DNA from: Hydnum rufescens UP504
Lineage: Eukaryota > Basidiomycota > Agaricomycetes > Cantharellales > Hydnaceae
DNA length: 63,910 nt
Direction: 5' to 3'
Assembly (NCBI GenBank): GCA_014904985.1
Contig: MU128969.1
Coordinates: 204,974 to 268,883, forward strand
The position numbers were made by a program, and so were the translations under genes. The notes beneath the pieces are model-generated. The model searched no databases. It was given only the letters and a program-made list of their open reading frames with translations, and was not told the DNA's origin. The stretch's first letter is position 1. Each line of letters starts with the position of its first letter. Positions 47,735-59,989 of the stretch are shown here, one piece after another.

Positions 47735-49454
47735 CCCGTACTCCACCCAAATCTCGTTCATTCTCTTAACCTCTCCATTTATCTCTCGAAATTTCATCGC
47801 TGTGACCCATTACCAACTAGTTGCGGATTGGCCTCCTGCGAGGCCTGCCATCTTGCCAGCATCTGCGTTCACGTTAAATCGAAGACATGCCTTCAACTCG
47901 AACGACACCATGAGTCCCTAATATCTGCAAGGGCACTCGTTCGGCCGTAACAACCATGAGCTCAACCCTACCTGGTAGTTCGGTTGAGTGTGGGGATGAC
48001 CCCGAGTGCTCACCCCCCCCCCCCCCCCCTGCGTACTGGCGGTAAAGAAGTGCTAAGGGGCTCAGACTGGGGAGCGGTTGCGGCTTCCGGAACCTGACGA
48101 ATCTTCCTTGGTCTCGGCACGCTTAGAGTGGGAATAGATAATGGGGCAGGTCCTATCAGGAAATGTTCCTCCTGGCAGTCGGGGTTTCCTTGTCTGAATT
48201 GTCTGTTGCTTCTCCCCCCTTTATTGTCCCGGCGCCCGTGGGCATCGCGACGACGAAAAAACGCAGGGCCCAGAACCTCCTGCATCGTGCTTCTCAAAGT
48301 CTCCGATGCATCAGAGTGCAGGGGCCTGCATTCTGCATTGGACGCATGCCCATGTGTTTTTACCTAATATCAGCTTCAAAATCAACGAGCCGGGATTATC
48401 CCCTACCTTTCTCACGGAGGGTCGCCGCTCACCCTCGCCTCGGGCCCAAAAAGACCGGAGATGGACAATGACGGTGCTCCTTTGTCTGCTCTCTTATCTT
48501 CGCTCTTCTTTTGCAAGAATCGTTCGCCCCTGTGCTCTTCGTCCGTTCGTTCTTGCCTTTCGCTCCTGTTCCCCTCCTGTAATTGAGGGCAAATTTGAAC
48601 CAACTGCACCGTAGTACCAACCCTGATGCCTTTATGCTCCCGGATCTCGTTGGCGTGTAACAGCGACATCTTCCTCCCACTCCCAACTTAATTTTTCTGC
48701 ACGCTCATTTCTCAACCTATATCCCATCCCACAATGTCTTCTCGATCCTTGTCGAGCCATTCCTCAAGTTCTTCGGGCGTTCCATCAAGGGTAAGAAGCC
48801 CAAGCCTGGAAATCACGCACTTGAGAAAGCTCTCATCCACAGAATCCCTTATAGTCTCTCGCTTGATGACCTCGCCTTTTCGTGTCTCCACACACGACGA
48901 CATTCCGTTCAATCACTTCCTGCGTCTCCCCCACCCCCATACGTCCACTTCAAATCCCACGGCGGAAATGATACCGCAACTATGGACATTAACTGGAGTT
49001 GTGCAGAGCCTCTCACTGACGATATCGAGGTACCTCCTTTACCCTCACCCTCTTTATATGGACCTAGCGTTTTTTCTCGACTACGGTTATATCACATAGC
49101 GCATTACGCATGGCGAAGGAATAAAAGCGAAGCTTCGCTACAAGCTCCACAAACTCCAGCATGGCAAGCGTGCGGAGCCGTGGGACGTGCTTCAGAACCG
49201 CTTTCTTAGGCCCGGCGAAGAGCCCCGGGCGCCGCTTGACTCCCCGCTGTGGAAGCTTCCGAAATCGTGCCGTAGTTCTCGAAGGCGTCAGGTGCTCCTC
49301 GAGCTCCTAATCATTGTTGGGTTGCTATGATCGATTTTGTTGGTCCTGTCTTCGTGGGAAGAAGCTTTCGAGGTCACTTCGTCATTGTGGTGTAATCGAG
49401 GGATGACAGGCATGTATGCGTGTAGTGTTCGAGTAATTACAGGGCCCGCAAAAA
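47735..49454. other. Downstream block type B, unit 5
   Basis: Starts with the post-stop remnant and has a run of 18 C at 48012-48029. An ORF of 121 codons at 48734-49099 begins MSSRSLSSHSSSSSG and has LTISRYLLYPHPLYMDLAFF. Its unit 4 counterpart (38880-39230) is broken, so it is either a decayed gene or chance. No family recognised. Confidence 0.45.
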
Positions 49455-51802
49455 GGCTAGACAAAGATTTTTTAAAAGTATTTCTCCTACGCCTTGAGCA
49501 TCATGTACAAATGCACCAATATAGGTGTCGGGACAAATAATGATGACCGAGGGCAAGGCATTCCGGGCTTGGGTAGCAGCGACATATGCCCTCTGGGCGT
49601 GACCTTGAGTATCGACGACCACCCGATTCATACCCCCAACCACTCTCCCCGACCCCACATCGGCTGTATTCTCTGGAAGAACAAGGTACGAATCGACGAG
49701 GCGATGACCATCTTTATTATATTTCCGAGCGCATGCAATATATCCTGGGTTGAAGTAGGGCTAGGGGGTTCGGCGGGAGGACTTTCCGTGGGCTCGAATA
49801 CCAGCGTAGTATGGGCAAAAGGCGTCAGGAGATCGAAAAGTGTCGTCGTCGTTGGCGCGGCACCCTCGGTGACGGGTACGAGCACGAGATTGGGGGCATC
49901 TGGAGCGCGATCCCCCGCTTGTATCGGCTCGTCCTCATTCCCATACGGCGTGTACACCTTGTTTCCGCCGTTGACGTTCTTATTGCTATCGAGACGCTGG
50001 TCCAAGACGATTCCGCTCCATTGGTAATTCACACCCAGTTGCTTGAATATATGTTCGCGGACCAAACCCGGATTGACACTCTGGGACGTGTCCTTCGAAG
50101 CCAAGTCTCTGTCAGACATTGATTGGGCGTGTAGGTTCGTCGTCAACTTGAGCATCTCTTTTATTGCAAACATGCGCTCCGTTTCGTACGTCGATACCAG
50201 GGAGGAGACAGTTTTTTAACGACGAGGGAAAGCTTCCACGCTAAATTGACCTGCACTGTACATTGAGATGCCCACACACCGCCCTACCATAGCGGGAAAT
50301 ACAACTCACGGAATCTTGGACAGACGAATTTAGACCCTGGCCGCCCACTGGCAAATGGACGTGGGCACCATCTAATGTGTGTTGAGGTGGGGTGAGAGGG
50401 TGTGGCACACACTTGGATTATACTAACACGCATCTCCAGCAATGAACACACGACCAATGTTAAACTTGTCAGCGCATCGAATGTTTGCTCCACAATGGGC
50501 CGTAACGTCAACAAGCGGCACCTGATTCCTAATAGGGGGGGATGCATCTGAAGTACGACACGTTTGGTCAATACCACAGAATCATCCTTCATGATCTTAC
50601 TCAGATACGCCTTGAAAGCATCAAAACCCCCATCGACGACCTTTTTGTATTTCCTCTGGAGTCCCGTTACTCACGACTGAGAAGTGTCGCGCTGGACCCA
50701 AAGGCAGAGCCAACACTCTAAACGATATGATGAGAGCGAATGCCATCAGTCACGACCATTCGAAATTATCGTGCAAAATAGGAAGACGTACAGTCCAGTG
50801 CCAGCTCTTCCATACGCGGCCCAATACTTTCGTGAGGAAAAGAGAGCATTAAAAACTATCGATCGACAGTGCATGTGAGAGCAGAAACCTCACCTGACGA
50901 TCAAGACCTTCCATCTCTACATCAGCAACAAGGAAAGCTTGCTTCTCCAGCGGTTCTCCCCAGAAGTTGATTCCGAGGTGTTTTCGAGTAATCCCTGTTT
51001 TTTGGGGTGACACATTAATTGAAGATATCTAATCAGATAAAGGGAGGAGAAAATAACTTCGTGCTCTGTCGGGGCCGACCAGTCAAGGCTTCATTCTCGG
51101 AAGAACCGCTTTTGTCGCGTTTTAGGAGATTCGCGATCACCTTGTGAGCATCTTGTGTAAAGTTGACGAATTCCGTCCCTAGTTCGGCTGTAACGCCGAG
51201 CCGACTAAGGTGAGAACGTAAGATTGCCTCTGTACTGGATTGAACGAGTATCCCGGGATTGGCCTGGGGCGACAAAGAGGGGGCGAAAAAAAAATAGCTG
51301 TATCAATCCAAAATAGCAACCGTACGAACGTAGGGAATTGCTGGAACTGCGGGTTCCTTCACACCAAAGTCCCACGCCCTAATGACATTTTTTCTGTCAT
51401 ACACTCTCATTTAAGGGGGCTCGATAAAATTGTTGAATGTCTGTGACCAGGCCAAGGATCTTGAACAGCTCGAGAATCCTAGGCTGCAGTAGAGCATTGG
51501 CTAGGGGATCAAAAACCGGGGAGCCAGGGTGATCCATCGTGCTTACTTGGTTTCCATCACCACGGACACCGATCTGATAATCCAAAGCGTTTTCTATAAG
51601 GCGAACGACGATCCCATTCTTGCGCAGAACAAGGGCGGCGGTGAGACTACCTGTATCACCCGCATCAGTGAGAAATTAGGATAGATTTGGTATTGGAGGG
51701 GAGGACGTGCACGGTCCAGCCCCGACCCATGCGGGAATCAGATTACAGTACACCTCGGTTTTCCATGGGACGACCCACAATGAGTTCTTGGGGTGATGAC
51801 AT
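49455..51802 (-). pseudogene. FAD-dependent aromatic-ring monooxygenase relic, unit 5 (most complete)
   Basis: Minus-strand fragments follow the order of phenol-2-monooxygenase-like flavoproteins. The N-terminus is MSSPQELIVG (start 51802), followed by a Rossmann-like segment SLTAALVLRKNG and RLIENALDYQIGVRG. Next come STEAILRSHLSRLGV, the FAD-binding motif DGAHVHLPVGGQGLNSSVQD (about 50380-50320), FKQLGVNYQWSGIVLDQR, IQAGDRAPDAPNL and LFDLLTPFAHTTLVFE. The thioredoxin-like C-terminus has DTQGHAQRAY and RPDTYIGAF-type motifs. Introns such as GTAAGC...TGCAG in the QP segment are visible. The N-terminal Gly-x-Gly region reads GRPM and a stop falls after IEPP, so the copy looks inactive. The family oxidises phenolic compounds using FAD and NAD(P)H. 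It is tail to tail with the TPR gene. Confidence 0.75.
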
Positions 51803-51889
51803 GTGTGGATGAAGATGTGAAGGACACGTACACTACAATATTCCTCCTCATATCGACGATTAAGGCTGTGCTGTGTGTGCGTGGGGGTT

Positions 51890-51906
51890 GGTGTCGAGCC
51901 GACACC
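51890..51906. promoter_or_regulatory. Palindrome GGTGTCG-AGC-CGACACC upstream of monooxygenase, unit 5
   Basis: A perfect 7-bp inverted repeat with a 3-base centre lies 88 bp upstream of the minus-strand start. It sits in the promoter side of the gene and is retained in units 1, 2, 4 and 5 although the enzymes have decayed. It may be a dimeric transcription-factor site; this is an inference. Confidence 0.5.
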
Positions 51907-53131
51907 CTCCAACAATCATGTAAGATCCTACAGTGCTGCATGCCTGACAGGGCTGCGTAAGCTTGTTACGAAGTTCAACCACATTCCCAGTCAAGGCCCT
52001 TTGCACAGCTGATTCACAAGATCGGTCATCGAAGGCTCGGCTGGACGATCCGCCATGGATCCAGAAATGACATTTGGATATGCGTGGCAAGACATGTCAC
52101 GAGAGTGGACAAGAACTGGAGAAAGTTTGCAAGGAGAGCAATATAGTTCAGCTGCTTGTATCATTCTTGATTAAGAGTCCTAGGCCCCCAACTCTGATAT
52201 TTACATGAGACCGGGGTTTTGCTCTCCCGTCGCATGCAGGAGGCTGAAATGGCGAAATTCAGGCTGGCCGAGCTGCGCGAGTAGCAGAAGACCGAGCCCG
52301 AGAACTTGAAGGCGAGTTCTCGAACTCCATAGATCTTTCGAAATCCGGTCATCATGAGGAAGCACTGAAGGTAAATGGCGAACATTTACAGCAGCCTGGA
52401 AGCAGATCCACCCGAAATATCATGTCTAGGTCGGGTTCACTCTCGTGTCAACTTCTCTACCCATCTTTTAAAATTGGGCCACAATGAGGAAGTGATCAAG
52501 ACAAATCCAGAGGGCATCAATATTTAGTGTCCGCTGATTGAGCGACAGGGAGAACAGTCCTCCACATGCATGGCAATTCTCGGAAACGGTCGGGAGAGTG
52601 GTGGGATCAGAGATGAATGGGATAATCTATGAGGATTCGAGAGTGATGAGAGACGGAAATGTATGCATGATACATCTAGGAGACCTCTTTTAAGCGAGGC
52701 GATAAAGTCCCAGTCAAGGATTCCAGCTTGAACTGTGCAAGACCAATCGAAGAGCTGTACGGAGACGCGAAGGCATCTACAGCACACCCCCTTGAGGCAG
52801 CCAGTGAATATGATATAACCTGACGGTGATCTCGGGGGGGTGGTTCATCGACGGGTCAAAGGTTGTAATTCATGCAAAATACCCGTCAGAACGCCCGCAA
52901 TAGAGCGCTGTGACGATTGGGGTCAGTGATCATCAGAGTTAACCTTGGGGAAACGGGAGCCGTTTGCAGCAGCTTTGGGCGAGGAAACAAAGCTCGAGAA
53001 CTTTCCTTCAGGGCAGTCGCGGAGACATAGACAGACTGAGCGTGTGCTGGTATGTGGTAAGGCCACTCTGGCCGACAATACTGGAATAAGGAAATTCAAG
53101 CAACTAGTCGGAACGTCCGAGACGACAATTC
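51907..53131. other. Intergenic and upstream block, unit 5 to unit 6
   Basis: Shared non-coding sequence with the relic at 52230-52530. It is interrupted at 53132 by the first of two insertions. Confidence 0.5.
52230..52530 (+). pseudogene. Ancient TPR relic, unit 6
   Basis: Landmarks GCAGGAGGCTGAAATGGCGA, GATCTTTCGAAATCCGGTC and GAGGAAGCACTGAAGGTAAA are present; stops break the frame. Confidence 0.5.
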
Positions 53132-53977
53132 CTGCTACCTAGGTAGCGGGTCTTGAAACCGGAAATTCTCAAAATCACTATGAAATTCTTGTGACCCCTG
53201 AAAAAAGTGCGAACGCTCCACGTGATCTTGTCTACCTTTCCATCCCCTGTCCCTCTATGTTTGTCTCAGAGAGCTTCATGTCCTTTAGTATGTATCACCT
53301 TGCCGGTTGAATTTCCGAATATGTCGTGCCTGCCTTCTTCTATTGGCATTGCTGTTGGATGTACAAGACCTCGGGAAATCATGCCGTCATGTGCGATAAT
53401 CATGGATCACGTGAGCGAGTTGGGCCCCGATGTGCAGCAGCCAGGAATCAAGCCCATCCTACCCGGGGATGTCAGCTTGCTTCCCTTGCACTAGCCACTT
53501 CGATGAGAACTTCTCATGCTCTGTTTTTCGAGACGACTTTTCACCGACCCGCCATCCTTTCGAACAACGCATATCTGAGACGAGGTCCCATAGTCATTTG
53601 CGCTTGCCTCTCCCATGTTCCGAGAGCCTGAAGTACACTCTGTTCTAAATCTTCAATCAGTTCGAAGCTAAGACCTTAGTGTTGCCCCCAATTCGATTGC
53701 CATTATGTAAGACACCAGGTTGCAAGAATTCAGTCCAACTCGGGCTATTTCATCCAGCATTGACAAGGGTGTTACAGTCATTAAACGGACAGCGTAATCT
53801 GTGCCTATCTCTGGTTACACTAACGAAAACTCCCTAACCTTCCACATACCAAATAAATCATCAAAAGAGCCTCGAATCAAAGCACAGAATACCATGCAAC
53901 TTTGAATTGCTCTAGTGTATGGTGGATCAACGTGAAGGTAGCGGGCTGTGCCGCGCAGTCGGCCTTTGTAGTTATTG
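53132..53977. mobile_element. Insertion of 846 bp upstream of unit 6, unknown type
   Basis: The unit sequence ...GACGACAATTC / GACAAATAGGGAAGG... is split at this point. The insert begins CTGCTACCTAGGTAGCGGG, with a 12-bp palindrome, and repeats GGTAGCGGG near its right end (about 53938). No clear target duplication or known transposase was found. An ORF at 53207-53494 has no family I recognise. Confidence 0.55.
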
Positions 53978-54647
53978 GACAAATAGGGAAGGAAAATACA
54001 GGGAAAAGCTTCCGTCAAGTGAAATACTCCCGATTACTGGAACCGATCTTACTGCACGAAATGCCGCGACTCGCAGTGCAAAAAAAAGATACAGTAGCCT
54101 TGTGGTGTTCCTATCACACCACTTTTTGCTTACAGCTCAACGACTTCTACTGTTTTATAGTCCTCTCTTCCATACCTCGGCAAAAAAAATTCATCATCTG
54201 TAGTAGTTGGCGAACTTTATTACGCTTTGCATTTCAAGAAATGCTGGAGAAAGGGCCCAAAATTTGGATATACTTTTAATGCTTTTCGACTCCGTGACTC
54301 AACTCGACTTGACTCAATTCAAGTGGCGGCAACCCTATATGAAACGACCTTGGACAACCTGTGTTAACCGCTTGCAGAGCATCTGACAATCGCGGCTTAA
54401 ATAGCAAAAACATCATCCAGGGACTTGGCCATGGCTAAATCACATACCTTATCGAGGGCAATGCGTTGCCTATCACTTTGTCTGGGTTCTAGTAATTACT
54501 TGGAGCTGCGCAGGCCCTCAAAGGATTTGAATAAATCCTCGATGAGTAGATGACGACCCATCCGACTTGCGTTGCACCGCCTCGCGTCACATCGCACCGC
54601 CTCGCCTCGCTTTCAAGCCCCCACCCTAGATCTCCGTTGCCCACCAC
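53978..54647. other. Promoter-proximal block of the intact unit 6 gene
   Basis: Shared upstream sequence with the 286-bp insertion at 54052-54337. The last 300 bp before the start are as in other units. Confidence 0.5.
54052..54337. mobile_element. Insertion of 286 bp upstream of unit 6, TA target
   Basis: Other units read GATCTTATGAAACG here; unit 6 reads GATCTTA, then 286 bp, then TATGAAACG, so a TA may have been duplicated as in Tc1/mariner-type insertions. Clear terminal inverted repeats were not found. The right end contains ACTCAACTCGACTTGACTCA. Confidence 0.5.
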
Positions 54648-57600
54648 ATGCCATCCCGAAGAGTCTTTTCGACGAGGACACGCAGCGTCCAATTGCTTTC
54701 AGCCCCGTCCAATAATTCCTCTCCTAACCGACCATCTACTTCCGCACATCCCGAGCCTTCAACCATACCTCACCCATCATATCCAGATTATCTCAATGAG
54801 AGCACCAGCCCAGGATGGGATGCCGCTCTCGTCGTGACTTCGATAATACGTGATATGCCAGCTCTTCCACGCGCACTCTCTGGACCCCTCAGTCAAGTTT
54901 TTGACGTCGTAGCAGAGGTAATCGAGGCAGTTAAAACCGTGCGCAACGGAAGAGATGGATGCACCCACCTCATCGTTCGGGTCACAAAGTTTCTTGAGAG
55001 CTTTGTGGGCGGGCTGAAGGGGAGCAACATCCTCGATAATACGGCAATAGCTTCAAGTTTATTTTTTTTAAGGGGGTATGCTCCCCAATTTCCTTGCACA
55101 ATCTCTACAGTGAAATATCTCTTTCGGCGATAGGAACCTGATGGCAATTTGTGCTGACGCAAAGCGCTGGTCGAGTTTGAATGTTTGGAGAAGCTACATC
55201 CAGCGTGATCGAATTATGAGTGCGATATCGAGGCACGAACAGAATCTGACAGATTGTTTGTACACGTTCCAAGTGAGTGTGTATTCGACAGGTCGCCTCT
55301 CACTTCGCGACAATGAGCTGATGTGATCATAAAGATCGTGACATCGATAACAGCATCCAACCCTGCGGACAGGGTAGGGACGATCGCGTCTCTGGGCCCA
55401 TCAGTCTCAGCAAGAACCCCGTTAGCCTCTGAAAATGCGCCGGTGAGTAACTTGGGGCTATCGACATTCAATGATACTAAATTCAATTTTAGACTTCGAT
55501 TCTACTAGAAGGAATGCGCAACTTTTTAGAACAGCCGGCGGGTCAGGCAGTGTTCGAGCAAATCGGCATGGCTGTGCAAGGACGACTAGAGGAGATCGGG
55601 TTACGGGCGACCTCGACACCACTGGGCTCAAGGTATTTGACGTCCTTGGTTCAATATAGGAATAAGAGACTGACGAGGACGAAACAGGGATGCGGGGATG
55701 ACGGGACTGCGAACTGGGCATGATCACCATGTCTCATATCTCACAAGCCAGATCTCGGAGCTTACGGCGGAAGTCCGCGGTGTCCTACCACATATTTCGG
55801 TCCGTACGGATGTCGAACCAGAGGTTGTGAGATGGGAAAGTCATCAGCAACCGACTGGGGACCCGACACGTCAACTTCGTGACACCGTTACGGCAACATT
55901 GGAGCTCCTGAACGAGCTGCATAATGTCGAGGAGGTCAAATTGGATTCAGCTATGCTGGCAGGAAAGATGGATGATCTGTCAAGGAATTTGCACGACCTG
56001 GGTCTTTGGGGCGAGGCGTTTGAGGTGCAGACTGCGGCAGTGGTACTATACCGTGCTGGAGGGGACAAATCATCCCTTGGTGTCGCTCTTGTTAACCTCT
56101 CCATTTGTCTTTCGAGATTGGGCCATGACGAAGAGGCGCTCAGAGCAAGTGAAGAGGCGTTGAACATTCGTCGCTCGTTAGCCGAGGTATTCCGCCCAGA
56201 TCTCGCTCTTTCTCTTGACAACCACTCCATTCGTCTTTCGAAATTTGGCGGCAATGAAGAGGCGCTCAAGGCAAATGAGGAGGCCTTGGGCATTTCTCGC
56301 TTGCTAGCTGCAGATCGCCCCGAAGTATTCCGCCCAGATCTTGCTCGTTCACTTAACAACCTCTCTGTTGGTCTTTCAAAATTTGGCCGCAATGAAGAGG
56401 CCCTCAAAGCAACTGAGGAGGCCGTGGGCATTCGTCGCTCACTAGCCACAGACTGCCCCAAAGTATTCCGCCCAGATCTTGCTCGGTCTCTTGACAACCT
56501 CTCCGTTGATCTTTCAAAATTTGGCCGCGATGAAGAGGCCCTCAAGGCAAATGAAGAGGCCTTGGCCATTTATCACTTACTAGCCGCAGATCGACCCGAA
56601 GTATTCCGCCCAGATCTCGCTCTTTCTCTTAATGACCTCTCCGTTGAGCTTTCAAAATTTGGCCGCGATGAAGAGGCCCTCAAGGCAAATCAGGAGGCCT
56701 TGAGCATTCGTCGCTTGCTAGCCACAGATTTCCCCGAAGTATTCTACCCAGACCTCGCTGATTCTCTTAACAACCACTCCATTCGTCTTTCGAAATTTGG
56801 CCGCGATGAAGAGGCCCTCAAGGCAAATGAGGAGGCCTTGACCATTTACCGCTTGCTAGCCGCAGATCGACCCGAGGTATTCCACCCAGATCTCGCTCTT
56901 TCTCTTAACAACCTCTCCATTGATCTTTCAAAATTTGGCCGCGATGAAGAGGCCCTCAAGGCAAATGAGGAGGCCTTGGCCATTTATCGCCTGCTAGCCA
57001 CAGATCGACCCGAAGTATTCCGCCCAGATCTTGCTCTTTCTCTTAACAACCTCTCTGTTGAGCTTTCAAAATTTGGCCGCAATGCAGAGGCCCTCAAGGC
57101 AAATGAGGAGGCCTTGGGAATTCGTCGCTTGCTAGCCACAGATCGACCCGAAGTATTCCGCCCAGATCTTGCTCTTTCTCTTAACAACCACTCCAACCGT
57201 CTTTCGAAATTTGGCCGCGATGAAGAGGCCCTCAAGGCAAATGAGGAAGCCTTGAGCATTTATCGCTTGCTAGCCGCAGATCGACCCGAAGTATTCAGCC
57301 CAGATCTCGCTCGTTCTCTTAACAACCTCTCCGTTGATCTTTCAAAATTTGGCCGCGATGAAGAAGCCCTCCGGGCAATTGAAGAAGCCTTGAGCATTTG
57401 TCGCGCACTAGCCGCAGATCGACCCAAAGTATTCCACCCAGATCTTGCTCGTTCTCTTAACAACCTCTCCCTTGATCTTTCGCGATTGGGCCGTCATGAA
57501 GAAGCCCTCCAGGCAAATGGGGAGGCCTTGAGCATTTATCGCTCACTAGCCGCAGACCGCCCTGAAGTATTCCGTCCGGATCACGCTCGTTCTCTTAACA

Positions 57601-57836
57601 ACCACTCCAATCGTCTTTCGGAATTTGGCCACTATGAAGTGGCCCTCAAGGCAAATGAGGAGGCTTTGGGGATTTATCGCTTACTTGCCGCAGATCGCCC
57701 CGAAGCATTCTGCTCAGATCTCGCTGATTCTCTTAACAACTACTCCAATCATCTGTCGAAACTTGGCCGCCATGAAGAGGCCCTCAAGGCAAATCAGGAG
57801 GCCTTGAGTATTCGTCGCTCCCTGTTCAGAGATTGA
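54648..57836 (+). CDS. MLKL/HeLo-like helical domain plus 13-repeat TPR protein, unit 6 (intact copy)
   Basis: Five exons read without a stop: 54648-55075, 55134-55272, 55335-55442, 55493-55632 and 55688-57836, giving 987 residues. The introns (50-62 nt) start GTATGC, GTGAGT, GTGAGT and GTATTT and end in AG. Residues 1-50 are Ser/Pro-rich. Residues about 55-190 look like a helical bundle: a hydrophobic helix with RDMPALPRAL, then VFDVVAEVIEAVKTVRNGRD, then a second segment with WRSYIQRDRI and RHEQNLTDCLYTFQ. This pattern resembles the MLKL N-terminal/HeLo-type bundles in fungal cell-death proteins. Residues about 361-406 form a divergent first TPR, followed by about 13 copies of a 46-residue TPR (core about 34 residues plus a linker with AADRPEVFRPDL). 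I see no NACHT, NB-ARC, CHAT or kinase motif. The start codon is the same ATG context (MPSR) found in the other copies. The exon model is well supported by paralogue conservation; the domain name is an inference. Confidence 0.85.
56100..57836 (+). repeat. 138-bp coding repeat array, unit 6 (about 13 copies)
   Basis: Each 138-bp repeat encodes 46 residues. The most constant stretch is LSKFGRDEEALKANEEAL. Variation is concentrated at the position after SLNN (LS or HS followed by VD, IR, NR or VE), at the residue pair after EEAL (AI, GI or SI, then YR, RR or CR), and in the linker. Confidence 0.9.
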
Positions 57837-59989
57837 CTCGTACTCCAACCAAATCTCGCTCATTCTCTTAACCTCTCCATTCATCTTTCCGAATTTCACC
57901 GCTATGACCTATTGCCGACTAGCAGCGCATTGGCCCGCTGCGAGGGCTGCCATCTTTTCAGCAGCGACAACCATGAGCTCGACCCTACCTGGTAGTTCGG
58001 TTGAGCGTGTGGAGGACCCCGAATGTTCCCCCCCCCCCCTTCGTATTGAGGCGCTTGAAATGGGGAGGGTGCTGCTTCTGGAGCCCGACGAGGAACCTTC
58101 CTTGGTGAAGACTCGACAATGCTTAGAGTGGGAATAGATGATGGGCGGGCCCTATCAGGAACTGTTCCTGATTCTTCTTGGGGCTGCAGCTAGTGGATTT
58201 GAAGGGAATCGATATCGTCTCAGCCAGTGCTCAAAAAGGTACGATTCAAAGGCTGGCAGCGGGGTTTCCGATACAGTAGGTCTGAATTGTCTGTCGCTTC
58301 TCCCCCCCTTAATTCATTGTCCAAGCGCCCGTGGTATGACTCACCCCTGATCACCCTCATCGACAATCTTCTTTTTGGCTTTGAAATCCGCCACAATATC
58401 ATACCGGTTAGCTAGAGTACGTGGTACATATTGATTTGTTGAAGTTTCTTCATTTGTCAATATGAGTGGGGAGGATACACTCAGAACACGTTTGGAAGTG
58501 GATGTTGGATCAGTCTAAGGGTACTTCGAGTGATGGATTAAGAGTGCCATGGCTAATTTATAGCTAACTAGGAGACAAAGGGTTCACTGGTACAACATGG
58601 TTGAATGGACAATACTGCTGTTTTCTAAACACCACATCAAAGCAGGCGACACAGTATACGGGTCAATATCTCCTAAAAGCATACTGTAACACACGCTGTA
58701 ATTCGGAAGACAAAATGATCATCCGTAAGACAGGCCCCTGATGATGTACGGGAGATGGCTGCCCCGGCCCATGAGTCCGCAGAGCGCGCCGAGTCTTGAC
58801 TATCTCGTGGGTTCACAGAACAGACCCCCCTATATTCGGCATGGCCACGAAAACTGGTGACTGGTAGGCATGAGTGGCTGGGGCAATACAATCTCGAGTG
58901 TATTCCGAATGTGAGGGCGATGAGGGGCACCTCTGGGCCGGGAGCCATTCCGACGCGATGGAGAAGGATTACCGGACGAAGAATGTATCGAAGAGCGCAA
59001 AGAGGCATATGAATTTCGTACGATGAGTGATGCAAACGAGGAGGGCTAAGACTGGGAGACGGTAACTGTGATGAAGGACGATGGGGAGCGTACGCCAGGG
59101 AATCCTTCGGGTCTGCAGTTCCTTCGATCGCGAGTGACGTCGGAGTCTGCGTCCATTCGCCTGCTACTAGGGGAAGGCCGGATCGGATGGTAAAGGCACG
59201 AGGAAGAAGCGTCACTTGTGACAGGGGCCGAAGACCTCACGTCCTCAGATTGATAAGTGCAAGAGGTACAAGCCGAAGGAGGAAAGCCTTTTTCCGAGCA
59301 CAAAAGCGCACATCTCACCAAGTCACGGGTTTTATACCACGTCGAAGCTCATCGAGTCCGTACTCGATGTTGGCGAAAACATGGGGAAGACGCCATTCGT
59401 GAAGTTGAGCAATACCACGTTGGGGGATAGCGGTGCTTGACGATGTCCGATATAATATACACGGGATATGAAGAATATTACGGGAGGACTAGATTAACGA
59501 CCATCAGACGCATGGTCGGTGAATAGCGCCAGGAAATATAGTAGGTATATATAAGTGATACCTGAAGGATTGTGAGGCTCTGAGCATGAAATCAATGCTA
59601 ACGAGGAGATGATCGTGTACCTGGTAATCTCCCTGGTCGATGGCAAAAAGCACGAGTGGGATACGGTGTCTTGTCGTGTGCTTCACAGTCAAGTCTAATG
59701 CGCGAACTGACAAGCAGTCAGTTCCTCCTCTAGTAATCAGAGTCGCTGACTGGCCCCGTAAACCCTCCATCCTCATCCAATTACACACAGATTCGCCGGA
59801 CCGAGATTCGACAGAATGCTCCGGGGTCTCCCAAAGTTGCCTATAGGGAGTATTGAATCGACTACTGCACCCACTTTCCGCGTTGCCAATCGTCCAGGAA
59901 ATTCTTGAATGGATGCCACGAGCCCACAACAGAGGACTGAAGCGAAGGACTTTCTGGGGACGCAGGGATGGTTCGTAATTACACAGTCA
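57837..59989. other. Downstream block type A, unit 6 (with a deletion)
   Basis: Matches unit 1 but about 900-1000 bp are missing at about 58655, where CACAGTATACGGG joins directly to TCAATATCTCCTAAAAGC. No gene recognised. Confidence 0.5.

Noticed and set aside
48128..48614. Overlapping ORFs of 79-102 codons in the unit 5 downstream block
   Set aside because: Three frames open over the same DNA with no conservation in unit 4 or type A units.
54648..57836. NACHT, NB-ARC, CHAT or kinesin-light-chain assignment for the TPR protein
   Set aside because: No P-loop, no caspase-like His/Cys motifs, and the repeat is 46 residues rather than the 42 of kinesin light chain; only the general TPR class is supported.
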